Shown here: in pieces, positions 36,011-44,765 of the stretch | How positions within the stretch are numbered: position 1 is the stretch's first letter | Layout of the letters: every line of letters begins with the position of its first letter | Origin: an uncultured Alistipes sp. | Lineage (GTDB): Bacteria > Bacteroidota > Bacteroidia > Bacteroidales > Rikenellaceae | Assembly: GCA_947591475.1 (NCBI GenBank) | Contig: CANQDE010000001.1 | Span: forward strand, 1 to 64,000 | Direction: 5' to 3' | Length of the DNA: 64,000 bases | The notes under the pieces: generated by a model | What the model saw: only the letters and a program-made list of their open reading frames with translations | Told to the model about the DNA's origin: nothing | Databases searched by the model: none | Program-made: the position numbers and the translations under genes

Positions 36011-39000
36011 ATGGGCCGGAAGCTAAAATACGGATGCTGTATCGGAATCTTGCTCCTCGCATGGGGCAGAGCCTTGTCGGAGGAGTACAGATTCCGATAC
36101 TATACCGATATCAATGGCTTGCCATCCAATACGGTACAGTGCCTTTTTCAGGATACGGGGGGTTATCTGTGGATAGGAACCCATGACGGTCTGTGCCGAT
36201 TCAACTCGAGCGATTTCACGGTTTTCCAGGCCTCGGATGCCCGAAATGCTTTCGACAACGATTGCGTATATTCCATATGCGGCGAAACGAGTACGGGACA
36301 CGAACGCATCTGGGTGGGCACGAACGACGGAATATATGTTTTCGATACCGCCACGGAATCATTCGCCCCGCTTCCGGTTGTCGTAGATGGCAGGGTGTAC
36401 CGCAATTTGCTGGTATGGAAACTCGTTGCTGACCGATATGGGGGGATATGGATCGGTACCATCGGGAACGGTGCGTTCCGCTGCGACCTTGCCACCGGCC
36501 TCTTTACCCATTTCGACTCCTATTCGCACCCGCAGGCTTTCACATCGGATTTCATCGCCCATATCCTGTCCGACAAGGACGATCACATCTGGCTGGCCTG
36601 TGATAGGAGCCTGTTGCGGTACAATCCTGAAAACCATGCGTTCGATGCATTCGAGGTCAGCGACTATCGGCAGCATACCGCCATATCGCGCATCAGCTGC
36701 ATGGCACAGGATTCCTTCGGCAACATCTGGATCGCCGGATACGGCTCCGAGATATACCGGTTCGATGTCCCCCAGCTCACTTTTACCGCCAATCGCCCTG
36801 CCGGATACGGGTTCGGCCGTATCCGGAGCCTTGCGGAGTACGCTCCGGGCGTGCTCCTGCTCGGCACCGATTCCGGACTGGTGAATTTCGAAGTGGCGAG
36901 CCGGACATTCCGGCTTGTCGATAACGGGAACAGCAACCGTGAAGGGCGTCTCAATGACAAATTCGTCCATTCGATTATCAAGGACTGTGACGGCGGCATC
37001 TGGATCGGAACCTATTTCGGGGGCGTGAATTACCTTTCACCGTACAGCACCTTGTTTTCGACACTGGAAAGAGAGCGGGACTGCGGCCACATCATCAGCA
37101 AATTCTGCGAGGACAATGACGGAAATATATGGATTGGCAGCGATGACGGCGGATTGAGCCGCTATAATCCCCGCACGAACCGCTGTGTCCGCGAAGAGCT
37201 GGATCCGGACAATCCCGCCCTGAATATCCATGCCCTGGCAGCCGACGGGCATTCTCTGTGGGTCGGCACCTATGGAGACGGGCTGTACCGTATGGATTTG
37301 CGGAGCAGGCGGACAGACCATTTCACCGCACGGCAGATGGGGCTGGATAACCTGGACGTTTACTCCCTGTTCCGCGATTCGCAGGGAATACTGTGGATAG
37401 GCACGAAGAATGGAATATGCCGTTTCGATGATGCCACGGAGACCATTTCCTGCCTTTACGAGGTGGGGTACAGCAACGATGTCGTGGATATCCGCGAAGA
37501 TATGACCGGCAGGGTGTGGTTCGCCTCGCTTGGCCACGGATTAATCGTATACGATCGTAACAGCGGTGTGTTCAGCAAGTTGCAGGTGGGGGGGGGATTT
37601 TTTGAGCCCGACTTTATAGGATGCCTGTCTATCGGCGGGGACAATGTCTGGATCGGGACGCATGGGGACGGGCTGTACCGTTACGACGTGCAGACCGGAG
37701 AGATGGTTCATGAAATGTCCGATACGATTTATGCCCACAGCTCCATCTTCCAAATCATCCAGAACGGCGAAGAACTGTGGCTTACGACCAATCACGGACT
37801 GCTGCAGTACAAATACAGGGTTCCCAGGATATACGTGTATACGTCCGATGATGGGTTGCTGGCCAATATCTTCAATGCCAATTCGGGCTTCAAGTCCCTT
37901 TCCGGGCACATTTATCTCGGGTGCAACAAGGGGGTCAACCGGTTTTATCCCTATGATTTCGCCGATTTGAAGCGTTCCGCCCGACAAAAGGTCGTTTTCA
38001 GCAACATCCGGTTGTACGGTCAGGGCAATGCGGGCGACAGAGCGTCCGGAACGGAGGCGATAGATTATGTACGAAAGGTACGGATTCGCGGGAGCCGAAT
38101 ATCGTTCAGCCTCGATTTTACGGCACTCAATTACGCTTCTCCGACAAGGACGGTTTACCGTTACAGGCTGGAGAATTTCGATGAGACATGGAAAACCTCG
38201 GAAGTCGAGATACATTCGGGGAGACAGCATGTATTCTACGCAAATCTTTCGCCGGGACATTACCGCTTTACCGTGTGCGCCTCGGATACAGGGGAGGAGT
38301 TCGGCGAGGAGTCGCATTTGGATCTTGAGATCAGGGCTCCGTGGTGGCTGGCACGGAGCATGAAAATACTCTATGGCATTTTGCTTTCACTGGGGATTTG
38401 TGCGGCCGTCTATCGCGTGCGACGGCGGATGCTCCTGCGGCATCGCCAGCAGATCGAGGCCTTGATGCGCCAAAATGATATGGAGCACATGCAAAGCAGA
38501 ATGAATTTCATGGTCGCAAGTGCGAATGCCATTCGCCCGCTGCTGTCGCTGATATCGAATCTTACATCGGACGTGCAGAACCGGGCCCGGAACCCCGATC
38601 TGTTCACCCGAGATATGGAGCAGCTGCATCGCAACAGCGTGAAACTACTCTCTGCCATTCACGAATTTTCCGCCACCGGAGCTTCGGGGATTCTTCCCGA
38701 CACGGAGCCTGCCGCTGCGGGCGGGCCGAAAGGGCAGCAGGAGAGCGCTCCCGAGGCCTCTGCGGGAAAGATGTTCCGGCCCCAAGAGACAGGCAAGGAT
38801 ATCGCCGGTTCCAGAGAGCCGCAAGTCTCAATCCTGCTGGTCGAAAACGACGATGAATATGCCGCATATTGCATGCGTTATCTCTCGCGGCATTATGCCG
38901 TAACCCGTTTGTCCGAGGAGTCCCGGGTAATGGAGCTGTTGCTCACCTCGTCTTATTCCGCGGTTGTCGCGGAGATAGAGGGTCTGGGCATAGATGGCCT

Positions 39001-39583
39001 CGCCCTTTGCAAAGCCGTCAAGGCAGACGGCAATACGGCGGATATTCCGGTCATCATGCTCACCTCGAACCATTCGCTGGAATCCCGTATGCAGGCTTTG
39101 CGGGCGGGGGCGGATGCCTGTGTGGAGAGGAGTTTCGGCATGACGTATCTGGAAACACAAATACGGACACTGGTCGACAGCCGCAAGGGTCTGCTCTTCC
39201 GTTACTCCCGACAACCCTATTTGGCATCGGAGGAACCGCGCGGCGGGCTGTCCAATAGTTTCATGGAGCGCTTCATGAATTATATCACGCATCACATCTC
39301 GGAGAACCTGAATACGGATGACCTCGCCGATGCGATGAATGTGAGCAGAACCCAATTATTTACGAGAATCAGAAACTTCGCCGGCACGACGCCCAATGAT
39401 TTTCTACGGGGTGTGAGACTGAAGACAGCCGCGGAGTTGCTGGCCCAGCAGAATGGCATGCGTATATCGGAGATCTGCTATAAGACGGGATTCTCCTCGA
39501 CCTCGTATTTTGCCAAGTGTTTCAAGGAGCAGTTCGGAATGTCTCCAAACGAGTATATGCGCCTGCATCGGGGTGAAAAATGA
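36011..39583 (+). CDS. HTCS-like regulator lacking the kinase core
   Basis: A 1190-residue relative of hybrid two-component regulators of glycan loci. A signal sequence is followed by a two-part beta-propeller of about 600 residues (repeats of the form GYLWIGTHDGLCRF) and a Y_Y_Y-type domain. A membrane helix lies near residues 783-803. A shortened HisKA-like segment has Asn839 where the phospho-accepting His belongs, and no HATPase domain follows. A receiver-like domain (about 940-1055) has Glu988 in place of the phospho-acceptor Asp, an altered acidic pair (LLVENDD) and ERSF for the usual EKPF. An AraC-type DNA-binding domain ends the protein (SEICYKTGFSSTSYFAKCFK). Sensing and output are kept, phosphotransfer is not. 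Typical HTCS proteins are 1300-1400 residues. Confidence 0.88.
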   Translation: MGRKLKYGCCIGILLLAWGRALSEEYRFRYYTDINGLPSNTVQCLFQDTGGYLWIGTHDGLCRFNSSDFTVFQASDARNAFDNDCVYSICGETSTGHERIWVGTNDGIYVFDTATESFAPLPVVVDGRVYRNLLVWKLVADRYGGIWIGTIGNGAFRCDLATGLFTHFDSYSHPQAFTSDFIAHILSDKDDHIWLACDRSLLRYNPENHAFDAFEVSDYRQHTAISRISCMAQDSFGNIWIAGYGSEIYRFDVPQLTFTANRPAGYGFGRIRSLAEYAPGVLLLGTDSGLVNFEVASRTFRLVDNGNSNREGRLNDKFVHSIIKDCDGGIWIGTYFGGVNYLSPYSTLFSTLERERDCGHIISKFCEDNDGNIWIGSDDGGLSRYNPRTNRCVREELDPDNPALNIHALAADGHSLWVGTYGDGLYRMDLRSRRTDHFTARQMGLDNLDVYSLFRDSQGILWIGTKNGICRFDDATETISCLYEVGYSNDVVDIREDMTGRVWFASLGHGLIVYDRNSGVFSKLQVGGGFFEPDFIGCLSIGGDNVWIGTHGDGLYRYDVQTGEMVHEMSDTIYAHSSIFQIIQNGEELWLTTNHGLLQYKYRVPRIYVYTSDDGLLANIFNANSGFKSLSGHIYLGCNKGVNRFYPYDFADLKRSARQKVVFSNIRLYGQGNAGDRASGTEAIDYVRKVRIRGSRISFSLDFTALNYASPTRTVYRYRLENFDETWKTSEVEIHSGRQHVFYANLSPGHYRFTVCASDTGEEFGEESHLDLEIRAPWWLARSMKILYGILLSLGICAAVYRVRRRMLLRHRQQIEALMRQNDMEHMQSRMNFMVASANAIRPLLSLISNLTSDVQNRARNPDLFTRDMEQLHRNSVKLLSAIHEFSATGASGILPDTEPAAAGGPKGQQESAPEASAGKMFRPQETGKDIAGSREPQVSILLVENDDEYAAYCMRYLSRHYAVTRLSEESRVMELLLTSSYSAVVAEIEGLGIDGLALCKAVKADGNTADIPVIMLTSNHSLESRMQALRAGADACVERSFGMTYLETQIRTLVDSRKGLLFRYSRQPYLASEEPRGGLSNSFMERFMNYITHHISENLNTDDLADAMNVSRTQLFTRIRNFAGTTPNDFLRGVRLKTAAELLAQQNGMRISEICYKTGFSSTSYFAKCFKEQFGMSPNEYMRLHRGEK

Positions 39584-39631
39584 CGTCATGTGCCCTATGA
39601 ACAAGAATAGAATCCTAATCGGCGGATTCCA

Positions 39632-40399
39632 TTGGAACGACACGTGGGCTGGATAGACCTGCTGTGTGTACTTGCCTGCTTTTTGGTGATCCTTTCACAT
39701 TGCTGCGACCCGTTTGTCGCGGTGTTCGACAACGACCGTCCGGTCTTCCTGCAAGGTGTGATGGCCGGCAGTCTCGGGCGCATCCTGCCGGCACTGGTAT
39801 TCTGGTCGCTGCTGCTTCCCTATGTGCGGATGGCCGCCCCACTGCTCGGCTATGCGGGCAATTCCGGCAACATGGGGCTCTATGGTGAGTGCGATTGGAA
39901 CATCTACGGGACCTTTTACTATGTCTCGGGATTTGCCGGATATATCGTACTGGCCTTCTATCTTGTGAAATTCCCGTTGGAATGGAGCTGGTGCCGTCTG
40001 CTTGCTGTCTGCATACCTTCGTTTGCGGTCGGGTATCTTATCACCTTGATAGGATTCGTCGAGATGCAACGCCATTTTCCGGGCGACTATGCCTGTCTGG
40101 AAACCATTTGGTACTTTGCCGGCATCGACGTCTTCCTGATGACCGTTCCGGTGTTCCTCATCGTACAGAAGGCGACTGTACGCCCACGGCTGTGGCTGGC
40201 ACGTTTGGCCGGTGCGACTTTCGGCATCTACCTCTGCCATTTCATCTTCGTGCAGGGGGCATATGACCTTGTCGTGCAGATTCCCGGCATTCCAACGATA
40301 GCGCGCATCCTGCTGATGGCCCTCATGGCTTTCGCTGTGAGCTATGTCGTGGCGTGGACGATGCGGAGCTGGCGCGTAACACGACGTTTTGTGGAGTGA
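39632..40399 (+). pseudogene. Acyltransferase-3 family remnant (internal deletion, no ATG)
   Basis: The frame encodes WIDLLCVLACFLVILSHCCDPF, the start of membrane acyltransferase-3 proteins, and later GDYACLETIWYFAGIDVFLM and ATFGIYLCHFIFVQGAYD from the C-terminal half. Between VFWSLLLP and YVRMAAPLLGY about 100 residues of the usual family sequence are missing, leaving 255 residues instead of roughly 360. The frame opens after TAG at 39608-39610 and has no ATG before the conserved start; only TTG at 39632 is available. The deletion is in frame, so a short protein is possible, but loss of function is more likely. It lies between the regulator and the integrase relic. Confidence 0.6.
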
Positions 40400-40927
40400 A
40401 TATCCACTGTGTGTGCCACCGCTGGCCGGTGTTCAATATTTCGCAGCAGGCAGCGATAGGTCTGTTATAATCTTTCGGCACGGATTCGAACACACAATCA
40501 TCGCCCGACTTCTCGCCTTGCTCCGGCATCCAAATCCCCGCCCGGCTTTTCACTCCGCTCCGGCATCCACTTCAACGCCTGATTCGACAACGGCAGATAG
40601 AGCGGCGCCGAGGTCTTGCGCATGACGATACACGCCCGCCACTGCCCGCCGTCTTTCGAGAAGCCTTCCCACCGCCCCCCCCGCAATCGCCTAACCGCAG
40701 ACCCGTAAAACAGGTGAACAGAAACACCTGCCGTAGCGCTTCGGCACGGCGCATTGTCGCGGCATTCGCCCGCCTGGCACACACGGTGGTCTCCGCTTCG
40801 AGATAGAGTGAGAGGGACTCGCGTCGGTGCCTCCCGTCCTCGAAACGGTCGATATAAAGGGATTGCCTGCCGCCGGCAAGTACCTTGCTGCGCAGCGTCA
40901 TCGTGCCAGAGAGCAATACTTCGTTTT

Positions 40928-40994
40928 CACGCACCTTTTCTCGCCTCAGCATAGCCCGAACAGGTTCGGCTCTGCGTTCGGCTTATCGAAAAGG
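40928..40994 (+). repeat. 67-bp REP-like element, copy A (inside the integrase relic)
   Basis: This unit interrupts the relic of integrase 1 at a site that is uninterrupted in the intact gene near 9174-9190. It is flanked by TTCGTTTT on both sides (40920-40927 and 40995-41002), whereas the intact gene has this sequence once. Outer arms CCTTTTC and GAAAAGG and an inner stem CCGAAC/GTTCGG allow a hairpin. Confidence 0.8.
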
Positions 40995-41000
40995 TTCGTT

Positions 41001-41277
41001 TTTCTTTATCCCTTTTTTCGCATTGTTTCACAACCGTTTCATCTGCTGCAAAGGTTTGAATAATTGTCCGAAACGAGCGACAAAACGAGTAACAAAAATA
41101 GACCCGCAATGTGATTTTTAAGGAAACAGACCAAAAACACCTTATTTTTATAAATACCGAAATAACACAATATTACCTGTTTTATTTTCATTTGTTTGAC
41201 TCTTGGTTTCATGGTAATGGTTATTAGGCAATCTCGGTTAGTTGGGAACCGTACAACAAGCAAGCCTGCACAAGTTC
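41001..41277. repeat. Element-end direct repeat, relic copy
   Basis: This is the partner of 9181-9457, in the same orientation, about 31.8 kb away. It is colinear over 229 bp with one single-base indel and then shares CAAGCCTGCA at 41261-41270. Together the two copies bracket the utilisation locus. Confidence 0.75.
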
Positions 41278-42260
41278 TACAACTGCAATAAATTTTTGCC
41301 GGCGAAAAGAAAAAATATACGAGTCGGTATCTTTTCTCTTTTAGCGGTCAGTCTTACACAACAGCAAGCATACCGAAATACAGTTTAGTTTACGTATTTA
41401 GTCTATATATATACTAACATAAACTAAACTAAACTAAACTATATTTATGCAGGTATCTATACCTACGTAAACGGATAGGTTTGCAGAGGTATGAAGACAA
41501 ATACAAAACAGTCAACAGATAATCTTTTCTTTTGGTTGCAAAATTCGAGGTTTTCGGTGAAGTGAGAAATAATACCTTAAAAAATGTTCGAATAGATAGT
41601 TGTCGTGATAATATGTGCAACCGATACAACCAACAGAAAACAAAAAATCAGCAATCTGAATAAAATGCCGCTTTTGTTCCTGTACTGTTCCTCGATAGTA
41701 GGGAATAAATTTATATTCAATTGGTATTAAGCGTATTATAATATTATTATTTCCAATTTCCTACGTTCCATCAACGAGAACAAGCTACACTTTCCGTGTA
41801 AAGATATGTCGTTGCAAAGGTAACATATCGAGCGGAAAATGCAAAACATCTTTTCAAAAAAACGGAGCCGTTGCTATAATTATGCCGCAAATTTCCGAAA
41901 AATAAAGAATTTATGCAAGAGACGGTCGTCTGGATATGAAATTTTGTTATTTGTAACTTGGACCGATGTATATGCGGAATGCTGGTCGAAAGATTTGTAT
42001 ATTGTTGTATATGAGTTTCTTGCAAAACTGTTCGATCGGTAGTCGGAACAGTGCTTATCAGTCGGAGATGTTTTGTCGAAAGTTCGGATCGAACCGGCCG
42101 ATTGATCGACAGCAGACCGATGAAAAAATCGCCGCAGAATAGAATTTCTGCGGCGATTTTCTTATGCCGAGTGAAAGTGTCCGGCCTTTTTCGAAGATAA
42201 GCGGCTGTTTCCGACGGTTGTCGGTTTTGGGCCACATTTGAATCGCATGCCGGAACGAAC
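41278..42260. other. AT-rich non-coding stretch
   Basis: About 980 bp, much richer in A and T than either side, with no gene I can support. Four tandem AAACT units lie at 41421-41440, and an 11-bp inverted repeat pairs 41382-41392 with 41420-41430. A terminator hairpin is at 42125-42160. It marks the border between the accessory region and the housekeeping genes to the right. Confidence 0.6.
42125..42160 (-). terminator. Hairpin terminator after the M48 peptidase gene
   Basis: A perfect 15-bp stem (42125-42139 with 42146-42160) and a 6-nt loop. On the minus strand a run of six T follows, as expected for the terminator of the M48 gene; the plus strand also has a short T-run. Confidence 0.8.
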
Positions 42261-43079
42261 TTATTTTTGAGCCGTGTCCGTTCCGATTTCCGGTTTGGCG
42301 ATACCTTCGGCCGTAGCCCGTTCTTCCATGCGCTGGATGCGTACATCCAAATCGGGATGCGTCGCGAAAAGTTGATTCAGTTTGCTGCTCTTTGCGACGC
42401 CGGCTTCCTCCTCCATCTGCTTCAACCGACGGAACGACAAGGCCATCGCCCACGGATTTTTGCCGGCAGCTTTCAGAAATTCGTAACCGTAGTCGTCTGC
42501 ATTGCGTTCCTGTTGTTGCGAATAGCGGGCATTCACCAGCGCTTCACCCAAATCGCCTAATTGCGATTCGGTCAGTTGGGCCGCTTTGTCGCCGCTCGAT
42601 GCGATTCCGTCTTTCAGCGCCGAAGTGAGCAGCGCCGTGCGGAATGCTTTTTTCGAATCGCGGTGGGCTACGTGGCCGATTTCATGGCCGATCACGCCCA
42701 ACAACTCCTCGTCGGTCATGATGTCCATCAGCGACGAGAACACGCGCACGCTGCCGTCCGCACACGCGAACGCATTGACGTCGATGACGCGGTAAACCTT
42801 GAAGTTCAGCGGAATGCCATCTGCCGAGGTGAGCCCTTCGGTCAGTTTGCGGAGCCGGATGGTATAGGGATCGTCTTCGGGGCATACGGGATTGTGCGTA
42901 TCCACCCAGTCGATGTATTCCTTGACGTAGGCCGCCATCTGGGCATCGGTCAGCGTCGCTGCCTGAGCGACTTTCGAAGCGCTGCCCAAGGCCTTTTTCA
43001 GATTGAACTGGGCTGTGGCCGGCTCGACGAGAAAGAGACACAGCAACAGCAGCATCCTGTCTATTAACAGTTTGAACAT
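42261..43079 (-). CDS. M48-family zinc metallopeptidase
   Basis: A 272-residue secreted or periplasmic peptidase of the M48C type, related to the LoiP/BepA quality-control enzymes. It has a signal peptide (MLLLLCLFLVEPATA), the zinc motif HEIGHVAHRD, and the downstream Glu in ARYSQQQERNADDYGYEFLK. HPDLDVRIQRMEER near the C-terminus is the usual end of this family. It starts 13 bp after the mdh stop and is probably read from the mdh transcript. The expected role is degradation or maturation of envelope proteins. Confidence 0.9.
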   Translation of the reverse strand: MFKLLIDRMLLLLCLFLVEPATAQFNLKKALGSASKVAQAATLTDAQMAAYVKEYIDWVDTHNPVCPEDDPYTIRLRKLTEGLTSADGIPLNFKVYRVIDVNAFACADGSVRVFSSLMDIMTDEELLGVIGHEIGHVAHRDSKKAFRTALLTSALKDGIASSGDKAAQLTESQLGDLGEALVNARYSQQQERNADDYGYEFLKAAGKNPWAMALSFRRLKQMEEEAGVAKSSKLNQLFATHPDLDVRIQRMEERATAEGIAKPEIGTDTAQK

Positions 43080-43092
43080 TGTTTGGAGTTTT

Positions 43093-44034
43093 TTAGATCG
43101 CTTTGATTTCGTGCAGCACCTGATTGGTCTTGCGGACGGCGGCGGCCGATGCGGCGAATTTTTCGGCCTCCTCTTTCGTCAGATCGAGTTCGACGATCTT
43201 TTCGATTCCCTTGCGTCCGATGATCGCCGGTACGCCGATGCAAAGATCGCGTTCGCCGTATTCGCCGTCGAGATAGCACGAGCAGGGAATCAGTTTCTTT
43301 TGGTCGTGCAGGATGGATTCGACCATCATCGAAGCGGCCGCACCCGGGGCATACCACGCCGACGTGCCGATCAGCTTCGTAAGCGTCGCACCGCCCACCA
43401 TTGTGTTGGCGACCGCCTCGGCCAGCTTCTTCTTCGATGCGAATTGCGTTACGGGCACGCCGTTGACCGATGCTTTCGACAGCAGCGGAATCATCGTCGT
43501 GTCGCCGTGCCCGCCGATGACCATGCCGTCGATGTTGTTGATGTTGGCGCCCGTCGCCTTGGCCAAATAGCACTTGAATCGCGACGAGTCGAGTGCTCCG
43601 CCCATGCCGAACACGCGGTGCTTGGGCAGTCCCGATGCTTTGAGCGCCAGATAGGTGAGCGTATCCATCGGATTGGCCACCACGATGACGATGGCGCGGG
43701 GCGAATAGTGGACGATTTGGGCGATTACGCCCTTCATGATTTCGGCGTTGGTGCCGATCAGCTCTTCGCGCGTCATGCCCGGTTTGCGGGGGATGCCCGA
43801 GGTGATGACCACGACGTCCGAATTGGCCGACCGCCTGTAGTCGTTCGTTGCGCCGACGAGCTTCGTATCGAAATCCATCAGCGTCGAGCACTGATACATG
43901 TCCAGCATTTTCCCTTCGGAGAGGCCCTCCTTGATGTCGATGAGTACCACCTCGCTCGCCACTTCGCGGCAAGCCATTACATTCGCGCAGGTCGCACCCA
44001 CGGCGCCGGCGCCTACGACCGTAACTTTAGACAT
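43093..44034 (-). CDS. mdh: Malate dehydrogenase
   Basis: A 313-residue NAD-dependent malate dehydrogenase that interconverts malate and oxaloacetate, used reductively in the fumarate/succinate branch of fermenting Bacteroidales. It has the nucleotide-binding motif VVGAGAVGATCAN, an acidic residue after the second strand (LIDIKEG), the substrate-binding loop GIPRKPGMTREELIGTN and the catalytic GGHGDTTMIPL. Length is typical. A REP-like copy and about 260 bp of non-coding DNA separate it from gcvH upstream. Confidence 0.95.
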   Translation of the reverse strand: MSKVTVVGAGAVGATCANVMACREVASEVVLIDIKEGLSEGKMLDMYQCSTLMDFDTKLVGATNDYRRSANSDVVVITSGIPRKPGMTREELIGTNAEIMKGVIAQIVHYSPRAIVIVVANPMDTLTYLALKASGLPKHRVFGMGGALDSSRFKCYLAKATGANINNIDGMVIGGHGDTTMIPLLSKASVNGVPVTQFASKKKLAEAVANTMVGGATLTKLIGTSAWYAPGAAASMMVESILHDQKKLIPCSCYLDGEYGERDLCIGVPAIIGRKGIEKIVELDLTKEEAEKFAASAAAVRKTNQVLHEIKAI

Positions 44035-44065
44035 ACGTTTTATTTGAGTTAAGTAAGTTCATTTT

Positions 44066-44132
44066 CATGCACCTTTTCTCGCCTCGGCATAGCTCGTGCA
44101 AGCACGACTCTGCGCTCGGCTTATCGAAAAGG
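44066..44132 (+). repeat. 67-bp REP-like element, copy B
   Basis: It has the same length and ends as copies A and C. The tip stem is CGTGC/GCACG instead of CCGAAC/GTTCGG in copy A: both arms changed together. Flanks are TTCATTTT on the left and TTTGTTTT on the right. It lies between mdh and gcvH. Confidence 0.8.
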
Positions 44133-44249
44133 TTTGTTTTCGTGCTTCGTGCGTTCGGAAGGGCAAATAGCCCGACGTCCGATGCACACCTGCATCCGCC
44201 TCGCGGCGTTTGGCAGCCTCGTAGCGGCCGCCTGCCGGAACAAACCGGA

Positions 44250-44276
44250 AAAGCGCAGCCGATGACGCTGCGCTTC
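44250..44276 (-). terminator. Likely terminator after gcvH
   Basis: A hairpin with arms AAGCGCAG and CTGCGCTT lies just downstream of gcvH, followed on the minus strand by only four T. The short T-run makes it a moderate candidate. Confidence 0.45.
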
Positions 44277-44297
44277 CGTCCGTATTCGGCTCCGAAA

Positions 44298-44675
44298 TCA
44301 GCCGATCAGTTCTTCGTATTGGGCCGGCGTGAGCAGTTTGTCGTAATCCGACGGATCGCTCATCTTGACCTTGACCATCCAGCCTTCGCCATAGGGGTCT
44401 TTGTTGACGATCGACGGATCGGCATCGACCGCCTCGTTCAGCTCGAGCACTTCGCCGCCCACGGGCAGGAAAGCGTCGCTCACCGTCTTGACGGCTTCGA
44501 TGGAGCCGAACACCTCGCCGGCTGCGAGGGTTTCGCCCACGGTCGGAACATCGACGAATACGATGTCGCCCAACTGGCTTTGCGCGAAGTCGGTGATGCC
44601 GATAACGGCCGTGTCGCCCTCCACCCGACACCATTCGTGGTCGTTGGAGTATTTCAGATTTGCAGGTACGTTCAT
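44298..44675 (-). CDS. gcvH: Glycine cleavage system H protein
   Basis: A 125-residue lipoyl carrier that shuttles the aminomethyl group between the P and T proteins of the glycine cleavage system. The lipoylated Lys lies in [20 protein letters not shown]. The start [20 protein letters not shown] and end EGWMVKVKM are conserved. Genes for P, T and L proteins are not in this window. A strong promoter match lies upstream on the minus strand: TATATTTG at 44704-44711 with TTG 18 bp before it. Confidence 0.95.
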   Translation of the reverse strand: MNVPANLKYSNDHEWCRVEGDTAVIGITDFAQSQLGDIVFVDVPTVGETLAAGEVFGSIEAVKTVSDAFLPVGGEVLELNEAVDADPSIVNKDPYGEGWMVKVKMSDPSDYDKLLTPAQYEELIG

Positions 44676-44703
44676 GATGGAACTCGGTTTATGTTTCGTG
44701 ATG

Positions 44704-44711
44704 CAAATATA
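44704..44711 (-). promoter_or_regulatory. -7 box of the gcvH promoter
   Basis: It reads TATATTTG on the minus strand, matching TAnnTTTG. A TTG -33 element lies 18 bp upstream, and the start codon is about 30 bp downstream. Confidence 0.65.
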
Positions 44712-44765
44712 ACTGTTATATTTGTAACAGCAACTATTTACGCAACGTTTTTTATCGTCCGGCCG

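Larger units (their letters stand above)
40421..41277 (-). mobile_element. Scrambled relic of the integrase end of the mobilizable element
   Basis: Pieces of the element at 5-9.4 kb occur here in shuffled order: a scrap of the 5.3-5.9 kb membrane-protein gene (CEILNTGQRW), the VFESVPKDYN region of integrase 1, the DGGQWRA and LSNQALKWMPER region of integrase 2, the VFLFTCFTGLRL region of integrase 1, then the 5' end of integrase 1 (LLSGTMTLRSKVLAGGRQSL). The upstream region follows to about 41277. A continuous frame of 126 codons (40572-40952) results from these joins but is not a sensible protein. The copy has the same orientation as the intact one. Confidence 0.8.

Noticed and set aside
41429..41629. 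A 66-codon frame in the AT-rich stretch
   Set aside because: There is no ribosome-binding context, domain or neighbour support; such frames are expected by chance there.
44065..44634. Frames ending in a SYAEARKGA-type sequence near 40.9 and 44.1 kb
   Set aside because: The shared protein-like string is a translation of the 67-bp REP-like element, not a conserved gene.
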